From NCBI GenBank assembly GCA_940337035.1, contig CALNHX010003554.1, forward strand, positions 62,001 to 126,000: a DNA stretch of 64,000 bases. Direction: 5' to 3'. The position numbers were made by a program, and so were the translations under genes. Below, one piece after another: positions 29,181-39,189 of this stretch (position 1 is its first letter; the number at the start of each line of letters is the position of its first letter). This DNA is from Agriotes lineatus. Lineage: Eukaryota; Arthropoda; Insecta; Coleoptera; Elateridae. The notes under the pieces are model-generated. The model did not search any database, was not told the DNA's origin, and saw only the letters and a program-made list of their open reading frames with translations.

Positions 29181-29900
29181 CAAAATTTTATTAAGAAAAG
29201 TTATTCAGAATGTAAAATTAAACCACTGTATGAATTTTCGCCAATATCTGATTACTTTGAAAAACTTCTCATTGTTTGCAATTGCGCTAAAACGAAATTT
29301 ATTTTCAAAAGTGCTGCCTCGTTAGTTCATAATACGGCAAAATTTTATTAAGAAAAGTTGTTCAGAATGTAAAATTAAACCACTGTATGAATTTTCGCAA
29401 ATATCTGATTACTTTGAAAAACTTCTCATTGTTTGCAATTGCGCTAAAACGAAATTTATTTTCAAAAGTGCTGCCTCGTTAGTTCATAATACGGCAAAAT
29501 TTTATTAAGAAAAGTTGTTCAGAATGTAAAATTAAACCACTGTATGAATTTTCGCAAATATCTGATTACTTTGAAAAACTTCTCATTGTTTGCAATTGCG
29601 CTAAAACGAAATTTATTTTCAAAAGTGCTGCCTCGTTAGTTCATAATACGGCAAAATTTTATTAAGAAAAGTTGTTCAGAATGAGAAACTATATCCCTCT
29701 GTGAATTTTCGCAAATATCTGATTACTTTGAAAAACTTCTAATTGTAATTGTGCTAAAACGAAATTTATTTTCAAAAGTGCTGCCTCGTTAGTTCATAAT
29801 ACGGCAAAATTTTATTAAGAAAAGTTGTTCAGAATGAGAAACTCTATCCCTCTGTGAATTTTCGCAAATATCTGATTACTTTGAAAAACTTCTAATTGTC
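29181..29900. repeat. 157-bp tandem repeat, five copies
   Basis: The block CAAAATTTTATTAAGAAAAG starts at 29,181, 29,338, 29,495, 29,652 and 29,805, giving periods of 157, 157, 157 and 153 bp. The middle copies are almost identical; the last two share a variant (GAGAAACTxTATCCCTCTG). The array is non-coding and sits inside the Polinton between leftward and rightward genes. It could be a regulatory or replication region. Confidence 0.92.
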
Positions 29901-29905
29901 GTAAT

Positions 29906-30080
29906 TTTCCATTGACGTCACCTGTTTACGAACTGCTAAAGCGGATGCAACATTGCATCCTGCTGCATTTGCCCAGGTCGTCTCAAAGTCGAAGCAAAAA
30001 AATAAAAGGACCATTTGCCTGGGTCAAAGATGTTTTTAACATAAGTGTAAATTTTTCCATTGACGTCACTCTTGTTTACG
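29906..30080 (+). promoter_or_regulatory. Two CRE-like sites in a duplicated motif
   Basis: TTTTCCATTGACGTCAC followed by TGTTTACGAA occurs twice, with TGACGTCA at 29,913-29,920 and 30,061-30,068. TGACGTCA is the full cAMP-response palindrome bound by CREB/ATF proteins. The pair follows the 157-bp array and precedes the TATA box at 30,637, so it may form part of an upstream control region. Confidence 0.45.
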
Positions 30081-30202
30081 AAGCAGAAATGCATTTGCAA
30101 ATAATACGTCCAATTATGATTTGCACGACTTTTTCATAACAAATTGTAGTTTGCATTATTACTAGTAAGCGAATTAACTATTGTTTTAAAAAATATTAAG
30201 TA

Positions 30203-30370
30203 GTCACATGTAATTTTTAATTCATATCACTTTTAAAGTGCATGAATTATTTATTGATTATTACCGTTTTAAACAATGCCACCACGTCAATTAAACTTTA
30301 CTACAAGTTATGCATTGTTGGCTTTTCGCGTACTTATTAAAAATGATATGAATTAAAAATTACATGTGAC
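30203..30370. repeat. Short inverted repeat with 33-bp arms
   Basis: GTCACATGTAATTTTTAATT at 30,203 pairs with its complement ending at 30,370, near perfectly over about 33 bp, around a 100-bp loop. It could be a small MITE or a structured control element. No target duplication is clear. Confidence 0.7.
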
Positions 30371-30636
30371 CTACCCTGCAGAAAGCAAATTTCACCATAT
30401 GCAATTATTATGCTATTTAAAATAAATAATTTAAATACATATTACAAATTTGCACAAAATATGCCGTGTCGGGTATTAAAAAACGTGTTTTTTTATGAGA
30501 AAGCTAATGCTGTTACAAAAAAATCAGTTAATTTAAAACTATGATTAGATAGCGCCGTAATTAGCAAAAATTACAAATTTGCTGCATAATTTGTCAACCC
30601 TTCCCTCCAAGTCGAGATGTAGGTAGGAGAGATTTG

Positions 30637-30644
30637 TATATAAA
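30637..30644 (+). promoter_or_regulatory. TATA box for the spliced gene at 30.7-32.1 kb
   Basis: TATATAAA. About 25-30 bp downstream begins a likely non-coding first exon, which ends at a GTAAGA donor at 30,704. Confidence 0.55.
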
Positions 30645-30826
30645 CCAGTCGCTGTTGCATTACAAAATCACAGTTTCCTCAGCTGCAACAATCTGCTCCA
30701 TTGGTAAGATATGTTTGTATATATGTTTTATTTTATATGTTAAAATGCATCATTAAGATATTTGATTGGAATTTTTTTTGCATTGTACTGTTACTTCGCT
30801 ATTCTAAATTCTCAAACATTTTTCAG

Positions 30827-32114
30827 ATAAAATCAGACCAGAGAAATGGGTAAGATGCTTGTTTTTTTTTGTATTTTAAACAGTATACATGCAAGAAATT
30901 TACAGATCAGTTTCTTGAAAGCGTAAAGTGCGGCCCAGTTCAGTCGCCTTTCGGTAATTTTTTTGTAAATTTTAATAGTTGATGTAATAAATTTTTATAA
31001 TTTTTTTAGAGAAAGCTTTAATCGAATACGTCAAGGAAAAGTATAGGACTGTAAGAAAATTATATGTTCATAAATCCGGTTCACAATACATTTATTTTTA
31101 GGATGATGTGGCAACCATAGGCAACTGCGATTACGTCCCGGAAGCCATTTTGTTAGAGACAAGGTGGTTTCTGGGACGTAAAATCAAACTCTACAGAGAC
31201 CTAGAATTAAGTGAGATGATTTGGGCCGTTTACGTAAGTAGGAGAGAATTGCTTCTTTGAGAAATTACATGTCTTTCTACAGCTATAGTGGGGCCGCCCA
31301 CATCATTCCACCACTGTCCAACCACACCATTGAACCGCATCATCGTTACATTACAGGTATGTTACCAGTTGTAAATATGAGTCCGGCAGAATGACCGACC
31401 CTGTTTCAATTGTTAATAACTGTTTTAGTAAAAGCTTGCCAATTTTAGTTATATCTTTAATAAGCTACTTCTCTTTTCACAGTTGAAATGCAGTTGGTGT
31501 GGTTTTTTCGATCGAACAACGTCTGTTTCGCCCCCGAGTGGGAGGTAGAAAACCTCACCAATGGCGATGTGAGGGTATGGCTTCGGGATTTCTCGTGGAG
31601 TCCTGAGCTACTACATCCTCTACTCGTCATGCTTCGCACCCGAATCTATCCGTCCGGGAGTTGTGCCTTCTTCCACTACGTGGAAGGGCACCTATGCACG
31701 ACGGATGGTGAATACATCGGAGACCTCAACATCCCAGAACTGAACAACATCAGGTCGAGGCTGTTGAATGCGGACTCGGCCGGCATTGACCAGCCTGATG
31801 AAGATATGCTGTTGGATAGGTCGTCTACACCGTCGAGTCTCCGATCGGATGGGTTGTCCATACCTGATGACATCAGTCTCATATGGAGTCCAAATGATCC
31901 GAGGATTAACGGTATGGATCACGTATCTGACACCATATCTTCTGTTGGAGATAGCATTTTCGACGTCTCCACGCAAGGTTGGTCTTCGGGTGGGGAAAAC
32001 GGTGACAGTGGTGGTGAAGGAATGGAAAACGGTGACAGTGGTGGTGAAGGAATGGAAAACGGTGACAGTGGTGGTGAAAACAATTCAGGGTACGAAAGAG
32101 ACGTTGAGGAGTAG
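30827..32114 (+). CDS. Unassigned multi-exon Polinton gene
   Basis: Predicted exons are a 5' UTR exon ending at 30,703; 30827-30849 with ATG at 30,846; 31010-31050; 31102-31233; 31283-31356; and 31483-32114. Introns have GT and AG ends. Frames join cleanly except between 31,233 and 31,283, where phase 0 would give a TAG in the second codon. Exons five and six do agree with each other. So there is either a one-base lesion or the last part uses its own ATG at 31,488. The main exon (208 residues) ends with three copies of a GGEGMENGDS repeat and is acidic. Family unknown. AATAAA at 32,170 follows the stop. Confidence 0.55.
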
Positions 32115-32169
32115 ATTTTAAGTTGTTAGGTTAGGTTAGTTTCTAAGTTAGTCAGTAAGTTATTTGTAT

Positions 32170-32175
32170 AATAAA
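32170..32175 (+). terminator. Polyadenylation signal of the spliced gene
   Basis: AATAAA 56 bp after the stop at 32,114, just before the convergent gene ending at 32,262. Confidence 0.55.
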
Positions 32176-32261
32176 CGTTTTAAAATTTTTAATTTTTTAT
32201 TACATCGTTATAACTACATGATAAACACTTATTGTTCCAACGTTTGCTGTTGTTGGGCGTA

Positions 32262-32897
32262 TTATTTAAACACAATATCATATCTAATGACGTCCAAAGC
32301 ATACTTTAGCATTTCATGCATGCAGTATACATTTTCGGATTTTATTGGCGGTAACGCATCCTCAATGCTTCTTTTAAAGTCGCCGGGTAAATTCCAAACC
32401 GCGTCCAATATACTACTGTAAAATTGTTCAAACATCTGACTTTTCAATAATTCAGCTTTAGAATTTAGCAGCTGTAGCAACCCCCACAATTCTGCTACTG
32501 ATTGCATACCGAGATACACTTGGGATAACTTAAGTTCCTGCAGCACAATCACTTTCTTATTTCCGATTTTTTGGAAATATATTCGTTTGCCTGGACTTAT
32601 ATCCACCGGTTTTAAATCTCCATCTTCATAGTTAAAATGCCTGTTTATCACATCTTCATTTTTAAGAAAGACTTGCCACTCTCCTTCGTCTAGCAGTATA
32701 AAATTGTTGTTAATCCCACTAATTAGCACTCCCGGCACAAACGATCCAAAACAGGTCAAACCCAAACTCACAGATTTATTTCTTGACTTGTTCAACGGAT
32801 AACTTGTTGCGTTTAACAATACTGGATATAACAGTTTCACTTTTTTCTTTGATACTCGCCCCTTCACAGTTTCACCAACCTTTTGTACTTGATCCAT
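32262..32897 (-). CDS. Unassigned 211-residue protein, paralogue of 14678-15340
   Basis: Starts at ATG 32,897, close to the right terminal repeat. It aligns with the 220-residue protein near the left end over its first 150 residues, so one copy lies toward each end of the element and both point inward. It is basic at the N-terminus (GRVSKKKVKLLYPVLLN), then has alternating strands and a helical C-terminal third. No known motif. Intact. Confidence 0.7.
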   Translation of the reverse strand: MDQVQKVGETVKGRVSKKKVKLLYPVLLNATSYPLNKSRNKSVSLGLTCFGSFVPGVLISGINNNFILLDEGEWQVFLKNEDVINRHFNYEDGDLKPVDISPGKRIYFQKIGNKKVIVLQELKLSQVYLGMQSVAELWGLLQLLNSKAELLKSQMFEQFYSSILDAVWNLPGDFKRSIEDALPPIKSENVYCMHEMLKYALDVIRYDIVFK

Positions 32898-32983
32898 TGT
32901 TTTTTGCTAGTACAGCACACGATATACTACTGAACACAAAACTACACCTCATGTTATACCCAGTCTTCAAGGTTACTGTTGAT

Positions 32984-33155
32984 GGCCTCGCTTCGAACGT
33001 GACCTTGGGCTTGCACGTGGCCTCGCCTTGCATGTGACCTTGGGCTTGAACGTGACCTCGCCTTGCATGTGACCTTGGGCTTGAACGTGGCCTTGGCCTT
33101 GAACTCAAGGCCAAGTGGTGGGGGGAGGTTCCAGAACCATCCACTTCCCTCTACT
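32984..33155. repeat. Polinton right terminal inverted repeat
   Basis: Complement of 7,721-7,857 with one extra copy of the ~35-bp internal unit. The outermost bases end CCCTCTACT. Confidence 0.92.
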
Positions 33156-33454
33156 GATGATATTGGTCGCATATTAAAGGCAAACAGAAAACATGAGAGA
33201 AGACAATAGAACAAGCCTGGGTTGTAATGCAAGGAAGCTAATTAGATCATCTTATTTTGAGCCACAGAATACCCTCTTAATTTTGTAACAAATGTGTGAA
33301 TCATGCTGCATTATACAGATAGCTTGCCAAACATTACTCTGAACAATCCATAGAGAACATTAATAAAAACTAGTACAATTGGTATTTGGGTAGACTTGAA
33401 ATTTCATCATCCTTAGTCATCCGACTTCACCCTCTGATACATTCTATTTCTTAA
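33156..33454. other. Non-coding flank right of the Polinton
   Basis: Nothing supportable in this stretch. Confidence 0.4.
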
Positions 33455-34410
33455 CCCTTTAACGCTCTCTGGTAGACAGTTATACCACTACGCATAACAA
33501 TCAATAACATTTGTTTTGAAACTTAATACTGCTCTGAAACGTCTTGTGCCCGTTCTACAGACATTGCAGTTCCTTTGTCTACCTTTATATTTTCTACAAT
33601 TATTGTAGTTATAAAACTACCCCAATAAACCTTGGTATAAATGTGTAGCTGGTATGACAGTATTAACAGCGTGCATTCCGCGTCACGACTTTGAAATGTG
33701 TACGCGCATTGGTGAAGTTTTGTGTTTGCTATTAGTTTAGTTTGGGGGAGCAACTTCCAAGTTTTCAGCTTGTAAGTGTTTTAGTATAATATGTAAGGAT
33801 TATAATATTGATAAGTAGTAGAAATAATCTTGTCCTGATTTTGAAAAATAAATTGATATTTGGAAACCTTTCATTTGCGTCGCAAAAATAGTCTATATTT
33901 ATGTCCAATTTTTTAGTAATAACGTACGTTTTATACAATTTGTTTTTGTGTTTTGAGTATTCATAAACATATCTACTGAAGATATAATCGAATTGGTTTT
34001 GCTGCTATGTTGCGCTAGGCAAATATTTACGGTCAAACCGATCGCGGTGGCATTTTAGCTGAAATTTTTGATTGTTTACGATGGGGTAGTCATAAATTTT
34101 AAACAGAACGTTAGTGTTCCACTCGCAAGAGTTTATATTATTCAGTTCAAATTTCAAAAACTATTTTACCACCTGTTATGCCAGTGAACATTCACAACAT
34201 ATTTTGTCCTGAATGTTCACTGGTAGAACGGTTTACCAGCATCTTTTGTCCTGAATGCTCACTGGTAGAACGGTTTACCAGCATATTTTGGGAAAGTGAA
34301 AATGGATTTTTGAAAAAAAAGTAGTTTTTCGGTTTCCTGGCATCTCAAAGAACGCATACGACATAAAATTTACATTTTTCCCTCGTACAGTAATTTTGCG
34401 CGTTAAAGGG
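33455..34410. mobile_element. piggyBac-type non-autonomous element, 956 bp
   Basis: The ends are CCCTTTAACGC and its complement GCGTTAAAGGG, flanked on both sides by TTAA (33,451-33,454 and 34,411-34,414). TTAA is the hallmark target of piggyBac transposons. No transposase frame is present. Near 34,180-34,290 an AACGGTTTACCAGCAT unit is repeated in tandem with a TTTTGTCCTGAAT spacer. Confidence 0.82.
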
Positions 34411-35780
34411 TTAAAGTAGAGAACGTTGAGCTTGAACTGCTTTATGCATGCACTGAACCGTGTTATAAAAATTGCTTTTGTAAATGAGATGACTTCGGTG
34501 GCCTTCACGACCCTTGTCATTATGTAACAAACGATTTCCGGGATTGGACCGTGTCATTTTTAAGGTCGAAGAACTCAACGTTACGCCCACTTTTGTAAGG
34601 GGCTTCATCGGAAGGAAAAGGAAAAGAGAAGGGTAACTCAACTAATATACCACGCCAGATGCAAAACTCTTCTAACGATCAAAAGGAGAAAGGTGAGAAT
34701 TTATAGTCAAGTGCCGTCGCGGTTGAGTGACGGTAGGCGGGGCTTAGAAATTGGCACTTTCCATATTGAAGGAAGAGGAATACCTTCCTCCCGATTGAGA
34801 TTATTACGGTGTTTGTAAATCTCAATGGCTTCGCGAATCTTTCTGCTAACGAAGGATCGGAATTCGCAGATAATAGGGGTTTAATAAAATTTTAAGTAAT
34901 GTAGCATCGTAACTGTTACGACCATGACTGTTACCATTTTTGACAGTTTCTGCCGCAACTACTGTTCCTGCTAGTTGTTCATCCTCTTCCTTCCGTTATT
35001 CCTATAGGTTGTGAGATTCGCACAATTTAATTATCTCGTAACGAAGCAGCTTGCCCTCTTTAGGTAACCTTAAGGTGAAATCATAGACTTGTATTTGATT
35101 TACGTGCCCGTCCCTCTGTTCTATTGGTAGGTCGTTCGGAAGTGTCTCTTGTGCACACTTCCGACCTACCCGATTTTGACACAGGTTTACTTATTTTCTA
35201 CTAGCGTATCAGGTCTTTCGTTTTCCCCATCTTGCTTCCCACCTTTTGCACCCTATCTAGTAGCCGGAGCGCGTAATACTTTAGGGGGTGCACGCTATAA
35301 ATTTTTATTATTTTTTTGTTTTGGTTTTCGTTTAAGTGATTTTTGTGTGGTAGGAAAATATCCGATTGGTTTTGTTTAAGAGACTTCTGGAAACTCTCTT
35401 TCGAGTAAGGGGAGTGTAAGCAAATTTTTAGTTTTACATGAACGTACGGCTAATTTGCGTTATTTCCTAAATTACGATCCCACTTGTAGATGGGCTTTCG
35501 AATTATTCCGCTTGAATTTGAGCATATCGAGTTTTGTGCAGGCATTCAGTGGCTTTCTAGCGCACACAGCTGTGTTATTCGCTTACAGCCAACGGTTCTA
35601 AACCACTCATTTTATGTATATCTGTTTCGGTTTATTGGCGCGCTAAGATTATCTGTTTGTTGAAATATCGATTCCTCTGCGACTTGTACGAGGAGCGTTC
35701 AAATATAAATTATAATTTGAATTGCCCACCAAAGGACAAAGACATGCACAGAAGTAGTATACATTATTTAATCGTCTCCG
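34411..35780. other. Non-coding stretch
   Basis: I see no gene here. Short frames are unconnected and unlike any family I know. Confidence 0.35.
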
Positions 35781-36641
35781 GTAAATTCCTCGAATGCAAT
35801 TGCTCGAAATCAATTGCTCGAAATCAATTGCTCGAAAATCAAATTGCTCGAATGTAACTTTTCTCGAAATACAAGTTCCTCGAATCGCAATTTCTCGAAA
35901 ATGTTTTGCTGGAATTTATGTGGTCTTAACATCTGGAAATTTATTTCGGCATTAAAGAGGGAGCAGAGTTTGAACGAATTACGGATAGAACAATATATCA
36001 GCGGCCAACAACACACCATAAGTCGAAAAATATATCGTGATAGTGCACAGAGCCTTTTAAGATCGTCTGTATGTATATATATAAAAATCAATCACCGTGT
36101 GTTAGTAACTCAAAAACTCGAGAACGAGTCGAAATACAAGTTTCCCGAACCGCAATTTCTCGAAAATGTTTTGCTCGAATTTATGTGGTCTTAAATAATG
36201 CGTCAATACTAAAATCTGCAAAATCTTTTGTAGTAAGTGGTAAAGACAGTATTATGTTCTTGTAACAGAAAAGTGATTATCATTGGAATGTAATTATGGG
36301 TATTCATAATCAGGATAATGGGTTTGTTGTTATTACAAATAATGTTAAATAGATTTTTCTTGGGACACGAGTGTGATTATCCGATGATGTAATACATACC
36401 TATACCTATTTTTTTATTAATAAAGGTTATAATTTGTAATTTGTGTTTTTTTAATATCTGATATTAACTGATTCGAGTTATGGCTATTCCACAACTCTAG
36501 TTTTTCGAGCAATAGATAATCGAGAAATTGCTGTTCGAGGAACTTGCAATTTGAGAAAAGTCACATTCGAGTAATTGACTTTCGAGCAACTGCTTTCGAG
36601 CAATTCGTTTTCGAGCAATTGCATTCGAGCAATTTACCTAA
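35780..36641. mobile_element. Foldback-like element with CTCGAA-motif arms
   Basis: The ends read GGTAAATT and AATTTACC. Each arm of about 130 bp is an array of TTGCTCGAA-type units, in inverted orientation between arms. A second copy of the inner arm sequence (CGCAATTTCTCGAAAATG then TTTATGTGGTCTTA) recurs in direct orientation near 36,150. There is no coding capacity that I trust. It is a probable non-autonomous foldback transposon. Confidence 0.65.
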
Positions 36642-36719
36642 ACCATAATTAATGCCCTGGAACGAGTCCTAACTTTATTCAGTAGTTGAACAGCCACAAG
36701 TTATTTTCATTCAATTGGC

Positions 36720-37350
36720 AAGCATGAGTGAAGTGCGAGTGCATTCAACCGTCAAACAACGCATTATTAGTAAATTTCTTATTAACGAAGATATCAAACC
36801 ATAAGAAATTTGTGTAAGAGTTAAAAGACAGTTTGATGCGCAATCACTATCAGACATAAGCTTTTACAAAAGGAGTGAAGCGTTTAAAGATGGCTGCAAA
36901 AGTTCCGAGAATAAACCGCATTCTCCCAGTCCAAAAACATTGACAACAGAAGAGAATGCTGACAGAGTAAAATGCACTTATTTTAGACGATCGTCGAATT
37001 ACAGTGAAGGATATTCCTTCTGCATTAAATATCAGTAGGGGTAACTTGAAACAAAACGCGAGTACTCTGCCTGTGTCTTACAGGATAATGCTAGACCCCA
37101 TTTCGCTATTCACACGCTGACTATGATCCAAAATTTGAAATCGGCCTTGCTGCCCCATTTACCATACATTTCGGACCTTACTGCATCAGTTTTTTCATAT
37201 ATTTTGACCCTTAAAACAGTTTCTAGGAGAAAAGTACCTTGTTGTAATGAAGAAGTCATCGAAATTGTTCGGGAATGGGTGCGACAGCAGCCAAAAGAAT
37301 CTCGGAAAGATGGCACCAGTTTATTAAAAGAGTGGAAGACTGAGTAGAAA
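36720..37350 (+). pseudogene. Decayed mariner transposase
   Basis: The first part translates to a mariner-type helix-turn-helix region (KQRIISKFLINEDIKP, then a DDRRITVKDIPSALNIS block). The later part matches the C-terminal end of the same family (NARPHFAIHT-like segment near 37,090, then LLPHLPYISDL and IVREWVRQQPKES). The catalytic middle is missing, with stops and frame changes, so it is an internally deleted fossil. Assignment is to the Tc1/mariner superfamily. Confidence 0.7.
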
Positions 37351-37370
37351 AATGACATGATATACATTAG

Positions 37371-38690
37371 AGTCCTTGTGTTTGTTTTTGAATAAATGTT
37401 AAATTATAGCACTCCTCGTATTTCTTTATGTTTCTGGCGATAAATTAAAAGATAGATGCCATGTGTTCGAGAGAGCAAGCTTCAGTTCGTGCGCCCCGCA
37501 ACTTTACGATCGTGCGGTCTGGGCACATTTTTCGAGACAGGATCGATCCGGCATCTGACAACAACAGTTGGTTTTTGAATTGGCGCTCCCGCGACGTTTC
37601 CCTTTGGGGATTGGATTTGCGAGAGTTTTTGTGGTTTGATTTCGGTGCTAACAGTCGTACCCTGGGCTGTGTGATGTGATCCTGTTTTGTTCCATACGCA
37701 AGTGTTGTGTACGCATTTCTTGGACTCTTTATGAACTCCACGTGGTAGCTCTCGCCCCCGCGTGAACTGGGCATTGTTGTCGTTTAATGTAAGACTTGAG
37801 TCTTTCGTATCGTGGAGTGGCGCTCCAATTACGTCATTTGGCGACTGTCTGTGGAAACTCATTAGCGGCTTATCATTGTTTCGTGAAGTTATCGCTTTTT
37901 ACCGTTCTGCCATACCGTGCGTGCTGTGATGTTGCATTCGCTCAACTAGCAGCTTACCGTTATGGTGCAGTCCTCCATACGTGTCTTCTGCTGAATCTGG
38001 AAACAGCAGCTGTCGCAGCAACATAGGACACCGAGATAACTAAGCCAAGCTTCTTTAAAGGTATCGTACGTTATATTAAATTTTACAGTGCGAATTTAAC
38101 GTATACAGTGTGTATCGCCGAAGCATCGGACAGTTGAAGTAACATAGCGGTCGTTTAACTTTTATTGTATGCCTTTTTACATTTGTCAAACCATTTTAGT
38201 TGTTTACCTGTCATTAAAATTCTTTCACCACCAGTTTACATGATTCTGTTTGACTTTAGGTAGTAGCATTTGTAATGTGTTACAACTGCAACTTATTTAG
38301 TTGCATACTGTCTTTTAGTACTGCTATTTGATTCAGTATTTTGATAGTTTGATGTTCATATCGTTTACCAGTAATGTCAATAGTTGATCTCGTTTGCCGA
38401 ATATTTTAATTGATTAAGACGTTTTGCAATTTACCTACTAGTGGGGCAGCTAATCATGAAAATGTGAACACACCGGATAAAAGCACCAAATTTTTTCCAG
38501 GTGATAGATAGGTACTTAGCTTTAAATTTTTGATAGGAACCAACTCCTCCGTCGGCCATCTTGGATTTTATGGCGGCCATTTTTAAATATAAGTATATTA
38601 TCAATATCTCGGCTTCTAAATCACTTAGGATCACAAACTTGGTGTCTAAATATACATATTTGCTGATTATCCAGTTGCAGATTATACTTT
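37371..38690. other. Unassigned stretch with overlapping open frames near 37.4-38.0 kb
   Basis: Frames of 70-126 codons occur on both strands at 37,445-38,026 but match nothing I recognise. They may be an unplaced repeat remnant. The rest is non-coding. Confidence 0.3.
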
Positions 38691-38699
38691 CGAATGGCT

Positions 38700-39180
38700 G
38701 TAGTAACTGTATGGTGCGTGCTGTTGACATGGACGTATTGGCGGTCCTCATTGGCAAGTTCCATCACCTGATGACTTTCTGTGCATATGTGAAGACTTGT
38801 GTTGCTTTTGATACAGGCAAAACATTTACATATATTAACGTTAATGCTATCTTCGAGAAGCTGAGTGTAGAGAAATGGCAAGCCCTCCCTGTATTCCACA
38901 GTTTCACGGGATGTGATACCACATCATCATTTTTTGGACGAGACAAGAAATCTGCATGGGAGATACGGAATTGTTATCCTCAAGTGACATATGCCTTTAC
39001 TTACATGGCACCCTACCCTTACACAGAACTTGATATTGGTAATTAAAATTTTAAACTACTAGAATGCTTCACTGTAATTTTGTATGAGAACTGTGATTTA
39101 GACAATGTGAATGAAGCCAGGAAGCAGCTGTTTTGTCAGAAGAGAAAATCAATGGAGAAACTTCCCGCAATTGAAGGACG
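38700..39180 (+). pseudogene. Remnant of a dispersed gene family with HSFTGCDTTS motif
   Basis: The translation includes LPVFHSFTGCDTTSSFFGRD, a WEIRNCYPQV segment and a YPYTELDI segment. After a stop at about 39,046 the similarity seems to continue (LYENCDLDNVNEARKQLFCQ). I have seen this pattern in many uncharacterised proteins repeated across arthropod and cnidarian genomes, so it is probably part of a transposable element or retro-copied gene. No catalytic function can be assigned. Confidence 0.5.
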
Positions 39181-39189
39181 CACTAGACC

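Larger units (their letters stand above)
7721..33155. mobile_element. Maverick/Polinton element (endogenous adintovirus-like), about 25.4 kb
   Basis: Both ends begin AGTAGAGGGAAGTGGATGGT in inverted orientation. Between them lie the diagnostic genes: protein-primed-type polymerase B, retroviral-type integrase, A32-like packaging ATPase, adenain-like protease, and major and minor capsid proteins. Without the nested LINE the element would be about 21.4 kb, usual for insect Polintons. Polintons insert through the integrase with a 6-bp target duplication; here the flanks read CATGTA (left) and GATGAT (right), so no intact duplication is seen. Most genes are open, but a few carry single lesions, which suggests a fairly recent and now ageing insertion. 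Confidence 0.95.

Noticed and set aside
29181..29900. Regular direct repeats that could suggest a CRISPR array
   Set aside because: The whole 157-bp unit is conserved with no variable spacers, and the context is eukaryotic.
31676..31976. Minus-strand frames opposite the 31.5-32.1 kb exon
   Set aside because: Shadows of the sense exon, which has splice sites and a polyadenylation signal.
32126..32139. TTAGGTTAGGTTAG, like the insect telomere repeat
   Set aside because: Under three units, next to a gene end; no telomeric array.
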